Below are positions 8,538 to 16,944 of a stretch of DNA of 50,123 nucleotides, piece by piece (the first letter of the stretch is position 1; each line of letters opens with the position of its first letter). A program made the position numbers and the translations under genes. Below the pieces are notes generated by a model. The model had not been told where the DNA came from. It did no database searches and saw only the letters and a list, made by a program, of their open reading frames with translations. The stretch is taken from positions 1 through 50,123 of the forward strand of contig JAKAKI010000084.1 in NCBI GenBank assembly GCA_021813505.1, in the 5' to 3' direction. This DNA is from a bacterium. Its GTDB lineage: Bacteria; Zixibacteria; MSB-5A5; WJJR01.

Positions 8538-9266
8538 TCATTTGACGCTGACGACCGTGCCGATCTTTTCGCCGGACACGACCCGTAACAGGTTGCCGGG
8601 GCAGGTCAGGTCGAAGACCACGATCGGAAGTTCGTTATCCATGCACAGCGATGTGGCGGTGGCATCCATGACCTTGAGGCCGCGGCGGAGGACCTCCATG
8701 TAGGTCAAATGTTCGAAACGCTCGGCGGTTGGATCGAGCTTGGGGTCCGCCGAATAGACACCGTCGACCTTGGTGGCCTTGAGGATGGCATCGGCGCCGA
8801 TCTCGACGGCGCGCAACGCAGCGGCGGTGTCTGTGGAGAAATACGGATGCCCGGTGCCAGCGGCAAGGACGATCGCTCGGCCCTTCTCGAGGTGGCGGAC
8901 CGCGCGGCGGCGAATGTAGGGCTCGGCGATTGAGGCCATCGCGATCGCGCTCATGACCCTGGTCTTGAGGCCGATTTTCTCCAGTGCATCCTGCATTGCG
9001 ACAGCGTTGATAATGGTGCCGAGCATGCCCATTTGGTCGGCGGTCACACGATCCATGCCCCGGGCCGCTTCGGCCAGGCCGCGGAAGATATTCCCGCCGC
9101 CAACCACGATAGCAGTTTGCACGCCGAGGTCATTGACGGTCTTGACCTGTTCGGCCACCGAGGATAGAACGCTGTAGTCGATTCCCCAGCCTCGTGGTCC
9201 GGCCAGAGCCTCACCAGAGATTTTGATCAGGACACGCTTGTACGGGGAGGATTTGGCAGTTGGCAT
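8538..9266 (-). CDS. pyrH: UMP kinase
   Basis: PyrH phosphorylates UMP to UDP in pyrimidine biosynthesis. The 242-aa product has the amino-acid-kinase fold: [15 protein letters not shown] at the start, [11 protein letters not shown] (about residues 52-62), [37 protein letters not shown], and [21 protein letters not shown] 9266 has a good ribosome-binding site (GAGGAG). The open frame extends to 9641 upstream, but that part is translated repeat DNA and has no family counterpart. The gene is in the tsf-pyrH-frr order, though an unusual 585-nt repeat-filled gap separates it from tsf. Confidence 0.95.
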   Translation of the reverse strand: MPTAKSSPYKRVLIKISGEALAGPRGWGIDYSVLSSVAEQVKTVNDLGVQTAIVVGGGNIFRGLAEAARGMDRVTADQMGMLGTIINAVAMQDALEKIGLKTRVMSAIAMASIAEPYIRRRAVRHLEKGRAIVLAAGTGHPYFSTDTAAALRAVEIGADAILKATKVDGVYSADPKLDPTAERFEHLTYMEVLRRGLKVMDATATSLCMDNELPIVVFDLTCPGNLLRVVSGEKIGTVVSVK

Positions 9267-9367
9267 TGGCTCCTCAAGGTTCCATTCGACGGAACGGATT
9301 GGGGGACAGTATCGGGTGATGGAGGTTGGTTGGCAAGAGAAGAGAATGGTGGCTTGTTCCGAATGGT

Positions 9368-9487
9368 GTGGCGCGGCCGCCCTCGGCCGCGTGCCCGGGC
9401 GAAGCCCGGGCAGCCTCTGCTCGGCACACTCCCCCGCGAAGAGATTCGCCGCTTCGCGGCGAACGCAGGCGAGGGCGCCTGCGCCAC
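9368..9487. repeat. GCGCCAC-family composite palindromic repeat in the tsf-pyrH gap
   Basis: The element is bounded by GTGGCGC (9368-9374) and GCGCCAC (9481-9487). It contains nested palindromes such as GGCCGCCCTCGGCC, GCCCGGGCGAAGCCCGGGC and CGCCGCTTCGCGGCG. The right half (about 9432-9487) is nearly identical to 13851-13907. It is non-coding and lies between two normally adjacent operon genes. Confidence 0.75.
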
Positions 9488-9631
9488 ATCTTTGCGCTTT
9501 GCGCCAAGAGCCTTGAGTTGTGGAGGTAGCATAGGCAGGGTGGGCGTGTTGAAAAACTCCAGCATCTGGAGACGAGAGCGCGGACAGGAGTGGGCGCCAC
9601 CGAGAGACAAGAACTTCCATGACCAAGAGTG

Positions 9632-9660
9632 GGGCAGACACTCTTGTCTGCCCGGTTTTT
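9632..9660 (+). terminator. Hairpin with T-tract (possible plus-strand terminator or repeat module)
   Basis: GGGCAGACA and its exact complement enclose CTCT, and GGTTTTT follows on the plus strand. No plus-strand gene lies upstream, so it may be an orphan repeat module rather than a working terminator. Confidence 0.4.
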
Positions 9661-9665
9661 CAGAA

Positions 9666-9771
9666 TGGGCAGGATGCCCATGCTACCATTCTTGGCGGAC
9701 TGACGCTGCCGCGAAGAACCCCGCCATCCGCCGGTTCGCCTGCGGTGAACCGGCTCCTGGTGGGCCACCAA
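9666..9771. repeat. Repeat modules: TGGGCA hairpin and CTCCTGGTGGGCCACCA module
   Basis: TGGGCAGGATGCCCA (9666-9680) is the short form of the hairpin seen at 5992 and 14074. The second module (about 9719-9771) starts with CGCCATCCG, contains the hairpin GCCGGTTC...GAACCGGC and ends with CTCCTGGTGGGCCACCA. It recurs at about 14003-14060 and 46624-46679 with a different inner hairpin each time. Confidence 0.7.
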
Positions 9772-9798
9772 GACTTGCTGAACATTTATGGGCAAATA

Positions 9799-9830
9799 GA
9801 AACGCCCCATCCTTTGCGACAGGACGTTTC
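9799..9830 (-). terminator. Terminator-like hairpin after tsf
   Basis: On the minus strand, GAAACGTCCT pairs with GGGGCGTTTC (10 bp with G-T pairs) across a 12-nt loop, starting about 20 nt after the tsf stop. Only a short TATTT follows, so termination may be partial, letting some transcription continue into pyrH. Confidence 0.5.
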
Positions 9831-9851
9831 GATAATTCGTGTCTTGCTTGG

Positions 9852-10445
9852 TTATTCGCCGAGGCGGAAGCGGACGAAACGCTTGATCAGGATGTTTTCG
9901 CCGAGCTTGGCGACCAGGCCGGTGAGGAGCTGGGTGATGGTCTGATCGGGATCCTTGACGAATCCCTGTTCCAGCAGGCAGGACTCGGCGTAGAACTTGT
10001 CGAGTTTGCCATCGACGATCTTATCGAGGATCTTCTCCGGCTTGCCTTCATTGATCGCCTGCGTGCGATAGATCTGGCGTTCGGACTCGACCAGCGCGGG
10101 ATCGATCTCTTCGCGGGAGAGGGCCACGGGGTTGGACGCGGCGATGTGCATGGCGACGTCCTTGACGAAATTGCGGAACTCGTCGGTGCGCGCAACGAAG
10201 TCGGTCTCGCAGTTGATCTCCAGCATCACGCCCAGTTTGTCACCGGGGTGAATGTACGCGTAGATGATGCCCTCTTTGGCGGCACGGCCGACTTTGGAGG
10301 CCGCCTTGGCGATGCCTTTTTCGCGCAGATAGGTAATGGCGCGTTCGGCGTCACCGCCGGATTCCTCGAGGGCTTTCTTGCAGTCCATCATTCCGGCTCC
10401 GGTCTTTTCCCGGAGGACTTTCACATCATTAGCAGAAATGGCCAT
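9852..10445 (-). CDS. tsf: Elongation factor Ts (short form)
   Basis: EF-Ts recharges EF-Tu with GTP. The 197-aa protein begins with the N-terminal UBA-like domain (VKVLREKTGAGMMDCKKALEESGGDAERAITYLREKG) and continues with the core motif NCETDFVARTDEFRNFV. It ends after one dimerisation module (ILIKRFVRFRLGE), as in the roughly 200-aa Thermus-type proteins; E. coli EF-Ts is about 280 aa. It follows rpsB by 36 nt on the same strand, the standard rpsB-tsf pairing. Confidence 0.96.
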   Translation of the reverse strand: MAISANDVKVLREKTGAGMMDCKKALEESGGDAERAITYLREKGIAKAASKVGRAAKEGIIYAYIHPGDKLGVMLEINCETDFVARTDEFRNFVKDVAMHIAASNPVALSREEIDPALVESERQIYRTQAINEGKPEKILDKIVDGKLDKFYAESCLLEQGFVKDPDQTITQLLTGLVAKLGENILIKRFVRFRLGE

Positions 10446-10481
10446 TCAAATCTCCACGTAAAGTTTCATTCCCGTTGGTGA

Positions 10482-11276
10482 TCAGACCTTCTCCGGTCCT
10501 TTGAATTCCGGAGCATCATCATCCGCCATGGAGGCAACCAGCTTGTCGTCTCCCTCATCCTCATCGCCCTTACTGGCTGCCATGCCTTCCTTCTGGAAAG
10601 CCGACATTCCTTCGATAATGGCGGAGGAAACTTCGTGGGTCAGCAGGCTGATCGACTTGATGGCGTCGTCGTTGCCGGCGACGGGGAAGTCGATCGGGTC
10701 GGGGTCGCAGTTGGTATCCACAACGCCGATGATGGGGATGCCAAGTTTGCGGGCTTCGGAAACGGCGATCCGTTCCTTGCGCGCATCGACGACATAGACC
10801 AATCCGGGGAGGCGACCCATGTCTTTAATGCCACCCAAGACGAGTTCGAGCTTTTCGATTTCCTTGTCGATTTTGAGGCGTTCCTTCTTGGTGATCTTCT
10901 CGAAGGTGCCATCCTCACGCATGCGTTCCATGTCGCGGAGGCGTTTGATCGACTGGCGGATGGTGGTGAAGTTGGTGAGCATGCCGCCCATCCAGCGCTC
11001 GGTAATGCAGAACTGATTGGCGCGCTGGGATTCCTCGGCGATCACGCCTTTGGCCTGCTTCTTGGTGCCGACAAACAGAATCGGCTTTCCTTCGGCGGCG
11101 ACTTCGCGCGCCTTGCGGCAGGCGGCGTTGAGCGACAAGAGCGTTTTGCGCAGATCGATGATGTAGATGCCATTGCGGGCTGTGAAGATGAACGGCTTCA
11201 TCTTCGGGTTCCAGCGCTTCGTCTGGTGCCCAAAATGCACGCCTGCTTCGAGCAGGTCTTTCAATTCGATTGCCAC
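10482..11276 (-). CDS. rpsB: 30S ribosomal protein S2
   Basis: S2 is a small-subunit protein placed late in assembly. The 264-aa sequence shows the family blocks [77 protein letters not shown], and [31 protein letters not shown]. An acidic Gly/Asp-rich tail of about 35 residues closes it. It lies between rpsI (133 nt upstream) and tsf in one leftward operon. Confidence 0.97.
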   Translation of the reverse strand: MAIELKDLLEAGVHFGHQTKRWNPKMKPFIFTARNGIYIIDLRKTLLSLNAACRKAREVAAEGKPILFVGTKKQAKGVIAEESQRANQFCITERWMGGMLTNFTTIRQSIKRLRDMERMREDGTFEKITKKERLKIDKEIEKLELVLGGIKDMGRLPGLVYVVDARKERIAVSEARKLGIPIIGVVDTNCDPDPIDFPVAGNDDAIKSISLLTHEVSSAIIEGMSAFQKEGMAASKGDEDEGDDKLVASMADDDAPEFKGPEKV

Positions 11277-11409
11277 GGGGTTACCTCGACTTTCGGGTTA
11301 GCTTCCACCCGCTTCATCGCGTCCGCCCACCCCGTTCGGGGACCCGGCGGCGCTCCACGAGTGTGCGTGATGCGCTGGAGGGGCCACGTAGCCACTCCAG
11401 CGCTGTTGA

Positions 11410-11802
11410 TTACCGTTTCGAATACTGGAAGCGCTTCCGCGCCTTGACCAGTCCGTACTTCTTGCGTTCCACCTCGCGGGCGTCACGAGTGAGGAACCCG
11501 GCGCGCTTGAGTCTGAGGCGCCATTCCGGATTCATCTTCTCGAGGGCCCGGGCAAGCGCCAGCAGCAGCGCTCCGGCCTGGCCGGATTTTCCTCCACCGA
11601 CGGCCTTGCACGTGATATCGACCTTGCCGTCCATCTCGACCAGCTTGAGCGGCTGCGAGACGAGCGTGACCAAAGTCTCACGGTGGAGGTAATCGCCCAA
11701 CGGAAGGCCATTGACCACATAGCGGCCATTGCCGTCGCGCAGGATAAGACGCACGGTCGATTCCTTGCGGCGACCGGTCGCCGAGAATGTTGTTTCCTTC
11801 AA
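11410..11802 (-). CDS. rpsI: 30S ribosomal protein S9
   Basis: S9 reaches the P-site tRNA with its basic C-terminal tail. The 130-aa protein matches the family: SATGRRKESTVRLILRDGNGRYVVNG, CKAVGGGKSGQAGALLLALARALEKMNPEWRLRLKRAGFLTRDAREVERKKYGLVKARKRFQYSKR, with the invariant terminal KR. It follows rplM by 59 nt, the universal L13-S9 pair. Confidence 0.97.
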   Translation of the reverse strand: MKETTFSATGRRKESTVRLILRDGNGRYVVNGLPLGDYLHRETLVTLVSQPLKLVEMDGKVDITCKAVGGGKSGQAGALLLALARALEKMNPEWRLRLKRAGFLTRDAREVERKKYGLVKARKRFQYSKR

Positions 11803-11861
11803 ATCATCCTCCCTAACACTTCGAATCGTCAGTCAAGACTGCCGGAATTCCCCGGGCCGCA

Positions 11862-12293
11862 TTACGCGACCTTCATCACCTCGGGTTGCTGGGCTTGGTG
11901 GGGATGATCGGCGCCGGAGTAGACGTGCAATTTCTTGAGGAGATGGCGTCCGAGCCGGTTCTTGGGCAGCATACCCCAGACCGCGTCACGGATGATATCC
12001 TCGGGCTTGCGCTGGCGGCGGCGGCGGACGGTCTCCCACTTCGCACCGCCCGGATAGCCGGAGTAATGGAAATAGGTCTTGGAGGTCTCTTTGCGACCGG
12101 TGAAGACCACCTCACGCGCATTGACGACGATGACATAATCGCCGACGTCCATGTGCGGTGTGAAGGTGGGCTTGTTTTTCCCACGCAGAACGCGCGCAAT
12201 TTGGGTCGCGGCCCGGCCCAGGACTTCGCCACCGACATCCACGGTGTACCACTTTTGTTCGATCTCGTCGAGTTTGGGTATGTATGTTTTCAT
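11862..12293 (-). CDS. rplM: 50S ribosomal protein L13
   Basis: L13 is an early-assembly large-subunit protein. The 143-aa length is standard, with KWYTVDVGGEVLGRAATQIARVLRGKNKPTFTPHMDVGDYVIVVNA, YYFHYSGYPGG-type and MLPKNRLGRHLLKKLHVYSGADHPHQAQQP motifs visible. It is the first gene of the operon running through rpsI, rpsB, tsf, pyrH, frr, uppS and cdsA. Its start (ATG 12293) is preceded by a G-rich ribosome-binding region that can pair with upstream bases (see 12299-12315). Confidence 0.97.
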   Translation of the reverse strand: MKTYIPKLDEIEQKWYTVDVGGEVLGRAATQIARVLRGKNKPTFTPHMDVGDYVIVVNAREVVFTGRKETSKTYFHYSGYPGGAKWETVRRRRQRKPEDIIRDAVWGMLPKNRLGRHLLKKLHVYSGADHPHQAQQPEVMKVA

Positions 12294-12298
12294 AATCC

Positions 12299-12315
12299 TT
12301 TCCCCCTAAGGGAAA
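12299..12315 (-). promoter_or_regulatory. Leader hairpin overlapping the rplM ribosome-binding site
   Basis: On the minus strand TTTCCC and GGGAAA form a 6-bp stem around TTAGG. The 3' arm and loop contain the purine-rich sequence just upstream of ATG 12293. Folding would hide the ribosome-binding site. Ribosomal-protein leaders often work this way in autoregulation, but no link to a known L13 leader family is claimed. Confidence 0.4.
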
Positions 12316-12325
12316 CAAACTTAGC

Positions 12326-12353
12326 AATTTAGGCCGAATTCGCTTCCTGTCAA
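12326..12353 (-). promoter_or_regulatory. Sigma70-type promoter of the rplM operon
   Basis: On the minus strand a perfect TTGACA (12348-12353) is followed after 16 bases by TAAATT (12326-12331). Transcription would begin near 12320, giving a leader of about 27 nt. It is the only convincing promoter in the 93-nt gap upstream of rplM. Confidence 0.7.
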
Positions 12354-12386
12354 GAAGAGTTTGGCGCCAAACGAATTTTTGTGGGG

Positions 12387-13196
12387 TCAATGCCGGGTTA
12401 CGCGTCTGGCGAAGTCGGTGATGCGAATGTAGAAGGTGTGCCCGGCGGTCTCGGCGAGGTCATTGTGACCACCCTGGGGGATCAGCCAGAGCTCCTTGGG
12501 ATCGTGGGCCAAAGTGAACAGGAGTTCACTGTCGCCTGAAGGGATGATCGTGTCGGAGAGGCCGTGGATGAGCAAGACGGGCACCCGCAGGTCTGCCATA
12601 TGTTGTTCATTGTCAAAGCGATACGTTAAGAAGGGCGATATGGGAAGAATGGGAAGTATGCGGCCCGCCATGACCTTGGCCGAACGAAAAGTGGACTCGA
12701 GGATCAGGCCGGCGCAGGGCTTTTGGGTGGCAAGCCAACTGGCGACTGCCCCGCCGATCGAATGCCCCCACAGGACGACACGCCGGGGATCGATGCCTTG
12801 GCTCTCGGTAACATGGCGGTAGACCGCCTCAGCGTCGCTGTAGACCCCATCTTCAGACGGCGACCCAGACGACTCCCCCATTCCCCGGTAATTGAGGGCC
12901 ACGACGCCGATGCCCTTTCCGGCGAAGCCGGACAGGAGGAATGACCGATCTTCGAGATTCCCAGCATTGCCGCAGAAATAGATCACGACGGGAGCGTTGG
13001 TATCGGCAGGGAGTTGCCAGCCGTGAAGCGTCTCGCCGTCGGCGGTGGTGACCTCAAAAGCGGCGAAGGTACCGGGGGCAGGCGTCGGTCCGCGGCGCGG
13101 GTAGAACGCCAGCCGGGGCTGGAGCCACCAAACGAGCGCCTTGAGCAGCACCAGGGCCAGGAGGATGCCGAGAGTCCATTTGATTACGATTGACAT
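12387..13196 (-). CDS. Membrane-anchored alpha/beta-hydrolase
   Basis: This is a serine hydrolase of unknown substrate. The 269-aa protein has one N-terminal membrane segment (about residues 5-24) and then an alpha/beta-hydrolase domain. An oxyanion-type region reads YFCGNAGN, the nucleophile elbow is GHSIGG, the acid is in HGLSDTIIP, and the histidine is in GGHNDL near the C-terminus. The domain resembles the ABHD13/YqkD-type (DUF-like) hydrolases. It is transcribed toward rplM but ends before that operon's promoter, and its 5' side is divergent from the ABM-like gene. The start has no clear ribosome-binding site. Confidence 0.85.
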   Translation of the reverse strand: MSIVIKWTLGILLALVLLKALVWWLQPRLAFYPRRGPTPAPGTFAAFEVTTADGETLHGWQLPADTNAPVVIYFCGNAGNLEDRSFLLSGFAGKGIGVVALNYRGMGESSGSPSEDGVYSDAEAVYRHVTESQGIDPRRVVLWGHSIGGAVASWLATQKPCAGLILESTFRSAKVMAGRILPILPISPFLTYRFDNEQHMADLRVPVLLIHGLSDTIIPSGDSELLFTLAHDPKELWLIPQGGHNDLAETAGHTFYIRITDFARRVTRH

Positions 13197-13343
13197 GATT
13201 TTGGCAGTGTGGAGCCCTGAAGATTGGAAATCCGATACCCCGGAACGGTCGCGCGGCGCATAAATTGAAGATATGGATTATCACGGCCCATGGCCACCTC
13301 GGAGGGGCGCGCAACTACGGAATCGACGGCAAAGGAGTCATGA

Positions 13344-13658
13344 GTGACAAAGCTCGAACCGTTTGTGACAATTGCACACTACACGACCACGAAGGAACGG
13401 CGGCAGGACTTCATCAATCTGCTCAATTCCCGGGGAGAAATACTGGCGCAGCTTGGGTATATGCCCGCGGAGCCGGTGCAGGTTTTCGCCGACGAGAAGG
13501 ACCCCAACACGCTGCTGGAGATCATCACGTGGACATCGGAAGAAGTCGCCGCCGAGGCATCGGCGCGGCCGGAGATTACGCGGATTGACAATGCCCTGAA
13601 GGCGATGCTCGTATCACCGGGGGCGATGTCGGTGCAGCATTTGAAGCGGCGGGGGTGA
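13344..13658 (+). CDS. Small ABM-like (antibiotic biosynthesis monooxygenase fold) protein, GTG start
   Basis: The 104-aa cytoplasmic protein begins at GTG 13344 behind GGAG. It has the pattern of a ferredoxin-like ABM domain: an initial strand FVTIAHYTTTKERRQDFINLLNSRGEILAQLGY, then QVFADEKDPNTLLEIITWTS, and a closing helix EITRIDNALKAML. Proteins of this fold act as heme-degrading or quinol monooxygenases or simply as ligand-binding dimers; nothing here fixes the function. An overlapping ATG four bases upstream is in another frame and lacks a coherent product. Followed by a 450-nt repeat region. Confidence 0.65.
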   Translation: MTKLEPFVTIAHYTTTKERRQDFINLLNSRGEILAQLGYMPAEPVQVFADEKDPNTLLEIITWTSEEVAAEASARPEITRIDNALKAMLVSPGAMSVQHLKRRG

Positions 13659-13696
13659 GAGGGCCAGGGACAACGAGTTCACTATTCCATTCGAAT

Positions 13697-13785
13697 GGGA
13701 GGGCGAGGCTCCTGCCGAGCCATGTTTGCGCGCGGACAACTGATTCGCGCGCGGGATCAAGGCTCGGCAGGAGCCTCGCCCTCCC
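13697..13785. repeat. Inverted repeat element with 25-bp perfect arms, copy 2
   Basis: Arms 13697-13721 and 13761-13785 are perfectly complementary and identical in sequence to the arms at 5792-5816 and 5873-5897. The 39-nt centre differs. Pairing stops abruptly outside and inside the arms in both copies, which marks the element boundaries. Confidence 0.8.
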
Positions 13786-13850
13786 TCGCTCTGTATACTT
13801 TGAATGTGGCAGATTTCTCCGGGCTGGCACAGACACTTTGTAACAGGGGA

Positions 13851-13907
13851 TCTCCCGCGAAGAGATTCGCCGCTTCGCGGCGACGCAGGCGAGGGCGCCT
13901 GCGCCAC
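13851..13907. repeat. GCGCCAC-family repeat, half copy
   Basis: This matches the right half of the 9368-9487 element (CGCGAAGAGATTCGCCGCTT onward, ending GCGCCAC) almost base for base. The left half, GTGGCGC, is absent. Confidence 0.7.
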
Positions 13908-14002
13908 ATTCCTTCGCCAACACTTGTGAGTTGCGTAGGGGCCATGGGCAGCACGCCCGGTAGAGCATGATCGTGGTGGGGCTGAGCCACCCTGCCGCAT
14001 AG

Positions 14003-14092
14003 AACCCCACCATCCGTGGGTTCACCTTCGGTGAATCCACTCCTGGTGGGCCACCAGTACTTTGCGAAAGCGGCATGGGCAGGATGCCCATG
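14003..14092. repeat. Repeat modules: CTCCTGGTGGGCCACCA module and CATGGGCA hairpin
   Basis: CCCCACCATCCG (14005) and TCCTGGTGGGCCACCA (14041-14056) flank the hairpin TGGGTTCACCTTCGGTGAATCCA. They are followed by CATGGGCAGGATGCCCATG (14074-14092), identical to that near 5985-6003. The cluster ends only 19 nt from the M6 protease stop codon. Confidence 0.7.
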
Positions 14093-14110
14093 CTGCCACT
14101 GAGGGAATTG

Positions 14111-16936
14111 CTATTTCAGGACGACCATGCGCTTGGCGGTGGCGCCTTCGCCCGCTACGCTCAGGCGATAGAAGTAGACGCCGGAGGCGACTTGGACGCC
14201 GTGCTTATCGGTGCCGTCCCACTTGATCTCGCCGTGTCCGGCGACCATCGGTTCATCGAGTAAAACGCGAACCTGGCGTCCGAGGATATCGAAGATTTCC
14301 AGGCGAACCTGGCGCAGGCGATTGCCGGAGACGGTGTACGGGATGACCGTACCGGCGTTGAAGGGATTGGGGTAGTTCTGCGCTAGTTCAAAACTGTTGG
14401 GTACGCCGGCGCCGACGATCCCATCGCCCGGCTGGTCGTTGACATCGGTGGCGATATCGCCGTCGAGCCAGGTGATGATCGGGGTCATGGCCTGTACGCG
14501 TGTGGCGAACGGGAACTGGGCTTGCGATTGCTGACTGGTGATCGCCTCGAATCCGAAACTGAAGAGGACCGCGCGGTAACCATTGCGCTCGATGTGGACG
14601 CCGGCCATTGCGCCTCCGTCAAACATGTATCCGTAGGATTTCACCGCGAGCGAACCGGAGATGAAACCGATGATGTCAGGTGATTTCTGATTGACGGCAC
14701 CGTCGGCCGCCTGGGCATTGAGATTGATCCCGTTGCTGATGGGATCGCCGCTGACACCGGCGAGCACGGCCCCATGAGTCTCGTTGGCCAGATAACGGAC
14801 CCCGAAGTAATCGAAGAAGAATGATGAGTCAGGCCCGGTGGTGAGGTTTTCAGCGATGTCCTGTCCGGTCAAGAACAGGTGGCCGTTGTTATCGAGGAAC
14901 GACTTCATCGTGAGGACCGCGGCATGTGTGGGACTTATGCTGTTGCTGTCGCCGGTCATCCAGATCACAACCGGGTAGGCGAGCATGGTGTCCAGGGGTG
15001 GATTGCCTCGTGCCGACACGTTCCAGGTCCGGTAGACTTCGCCCATGCCGTTGAGTGCGTCCTGAAATTTGCCCTCCCGCGCTCCGCCGCGATCGTCGTC
15101 GACGATCAACTCGTGGGGGGGGCCGATTTCGAAGGTTGTGTCGTTGACCCAACGCGAAGCGCCGCCATTCGCAGTGCTCGTAAACGTGAACTTCACCTTG
15201 CGAGACCGGAACGATGGCGGGACGCTGATCAGAATGGGATCGCCGGCATTATTCATGGTTGTGTTCGAGCCGATATCGGCGACGTGGAAGACACTGTCGA
15301 CGAACGTCAGTCCGGAGCCGGGAGCGCTGACTGTGACATTGATATCACTCGTGGCCTGCCAGACACTGTTCAAGTCGAAGACAAGCTGGACTGTTTCGTT
15401 CGGGTCGGCGATGCCATTGTTATTGCCCGCCGGATCGCTCAACACCCAATGACGGGTCATCAGGAAGGGGCGCGAATAGACGACGTCGAAGTTCGCCGTC
15501 ATGACCGAGTCGGGCGCGGAGATATTCCAGACGGCGACCTGCGAGGGATTGCCGGTGCCATAGGCGCGGCTGGATGGATAACTCAGGCCATCGAATCCGG
15601 CCGAATCGGAGTAATAGACGTCGCCGCCGTCACCGTAGTTGGCGGTGTTGTATTCGAGATTGAAAAATCCATCGGCTTGTTCGAGAGCGACAAGGTAGCG
15701 ATTGCCCGACCACGGACTTTGGTTCTCGATCCACTGATAACGATTCGTGCCCATGGTCGGATCGACGTGGTAGACCAGGAGGCCCTGGCCGGGGAGGTAT
15801 TCGTCGAAACCGGTCTTCTGGCGGTTCTCGACCAGGAAGTACTGATTTGTCGCCGGGATGAATCCGCCTGTCCAGAGTTTGAAGACGGTCGGCGAAGTCT
15901 CCGCCTGGGGGATTGAGACGTTGGTCAGATTCGTGTTGGGGATGGTCGCGGGCGCGGAGGGCGTGGCGAATCCCAGCTTAATCCTGCTCCAGGCATCGGG
16001 ATGCGCGGGTGTGCGGGCACGGAGCCCCGGGGGACCGTTGTAATTGCCGGTGGCCATCAGCGACCAGGCGCCGAGTCCCCAGGAAGTCGAGTCGGGATCC
16101 GTATCGATGTCGTAGAGGTCAACGAGTCCGAGGATGTGGCCCCATTCGTGGCAGAACACGCCGATGGAATTGAGGTCGCCACCCGGCCGCGCAGTTTCTT
16201 CCGGTTGGATTGTATAGTCACTGACATAGACACCATTGTAAAATTTGATTAAGGTCGTGTGAAACCGGTGCGATTGGATTTGATTGGTATCGCCGGTCTC
16301 TTCAAAGCCGGGGCCGGGGAAGACGATCTGCACGCCATCGACGAAGCCATCATGATTGTTGTCGAATTGCGAGAAATCGAGGTAATGGGAGGCCGAATCG
16401 ATGGCTGATTCGACCAATCGGGCGGCGTTGTGCGGAGACGATCCCATCCCTCTTTTGCCGTCGACATAGTAGGCATAGGTTTCGGGCATGCGAAACCAGC
16501 CGACAACGGTGCCGATGACGTTCATCTGCCCGTAAGAGATTTCCTTGTAGTAATCCTTGAAGGAGCCAGTGGGATTCTTGGGACTGGTCGAGAAGAGGAG
16601 ACTGTCGAACATGGCCGGGGTCGACGCGATCTTGCCGCTGTCGGCGCGATTGTCGCTGAAGTCCACGAGGATGCAGGGCACGCGATAATCGAAGACGGCC
16701 ACGCCTGCGGCCAATTGGGGCAGCGATTTCACTTTGCGTTCGACGGGCTCATCGAAGCCACGGGCACGGGCATCATTCATCATGTTCACGTATCCGGCCC
16801 ACCGCCCCTGGGCGATCAAACTATCGACAACCTCGGGAACGGGCGCCGCCGCGTGAGCAGCCGAGCCGGCAAGGAACGCGGCCGCGCTGATGGCGAGGAG
16901 GATTGATATCGTGCGATGAGTGCGTCTTGGCATCAT
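14111..16936 (-). CDS. Secreted M6-family zinc metalloprotease with C-terminal sorting domain
   Basis: This is a predicted exported protease related to immune inhibitor A. The 941-aa protein has a signal peptide (about residues 1-30, ending AAHAA). The M6 catalytic domain shows DYRVPCILVDFSDNR, the Ca-loop-like DNNHDGFVDG near 190, and the zinc site HEWGH (H263, E264, H267) followed by GLVDLYD. A Ca/FlgD-like middle follows, then a glutamine-amidotransferase-like region (LIVDDDRGGA...FLTGQDIAENL). The C-terminal type A sorting domain (YPNPFNAGTVIPY...GVYFYRL...KRMVVLK) suggests type IX-like secretion. It is 8 nt downstream of the S8 protease gene, so the two form an operon. A second M6 paralogue lies at 39964-41661. 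Confidence 0.92.
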   Translation of the reverse strand: MMPRRTHRTISILLAISAAAFLAGSAAHAAAPVPEVVDSLIAQGRWAGYVNMMNDARARGFDEPVERKVKSLPQLAAGVAVFDYRVPCILVDFSDNRADSGKIASTPAMFDSLLFSTSPKNPTGSFKDYYKEISYGQMNVIGTVVGWFRMPETYAYYVDGKRGMGSSPHNAARLVESAIDSASHYLDFSQFDNNHDGFVDGVQIVFPGPGFEETGDTNQIQSHRFHTTLIKFYNGVYVSDYTIQPEETARPGGDLNSIGVFCHEWGHILGLVDLYDIDTDPDSTSWGLGAWSLMATGNYNGPPGLRARTPAHPDAWSRIKLGFATPSAPATIPNTNLTNVSIPQAETSPTVFKLWTGGFIPATNQYFLVENRQKTGFDEYLPGQGLLVYHVDPTMGTNRYQWIENQSPWSGNRYLVALEQADGFFNLEYNTANYGDGGDVYYSDSAGFDGLSYPSSRAYGTGNPSQVAVWNISAPDSVMTANFDVVYSRPFLMTRHWVLSDPAGNNNGIADPNETVQLVFDLNSVWQATSDINVTVSAPGSGLTFVDSVFHVADIGSNTTMNNAGDPILISVPPSFRSRKVKFTFTSTANGGASRWVNDTTFEIGPPHELIVDDDRGGAREGKFQDALNGMGEVYRTWNVSARGNPPLDTMLAYPVVIWMTGDSNSISPTHAAVLTMKSFLDNNGHLFLTGQDIAENLTTGPDSSFFFDYFGVRYLANETHGAVLAGVSGDPISNGINLNAQAADGAVNQKSPDIIGFISGSLAVKSYGYMFDGGAMAGVHIERNGYRAVLFSFGFEAITSQQSQAQFPFATRVQAMTPIITWLDGDIATDVNDQPGDGIVGAGVPNSFELAQNYPNPFNAGTVIPYTVSGNRLRQVRLEIFDILGRQVRVLLDEPMVAGHGEIKWDGTDKHGVQVASGVYFYRLSVAGEGATAKRMVVLK

Positions 16937-16944
16937 GTGTCAGC

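Noticed and set aside
8284-8541. 85-codon minus-strand frame between frr and pyrH
   Set aside because: It has no family features and overlaps the pyrH end; I regard it as chance.
9267-9641. Upstream extension of the pyrH frame
   Set aside because: The extension is translated palindromic repeat DNA; GAGGAG before 9266 marks the true start.
13576-14091. 171-codon minus-strand frame across the gap after the ABM-like gene
   Set aside because: It reads through three intergenic repeat modules; peptides of the GSAGASPS and MGILPM kind are repeat artefacts.
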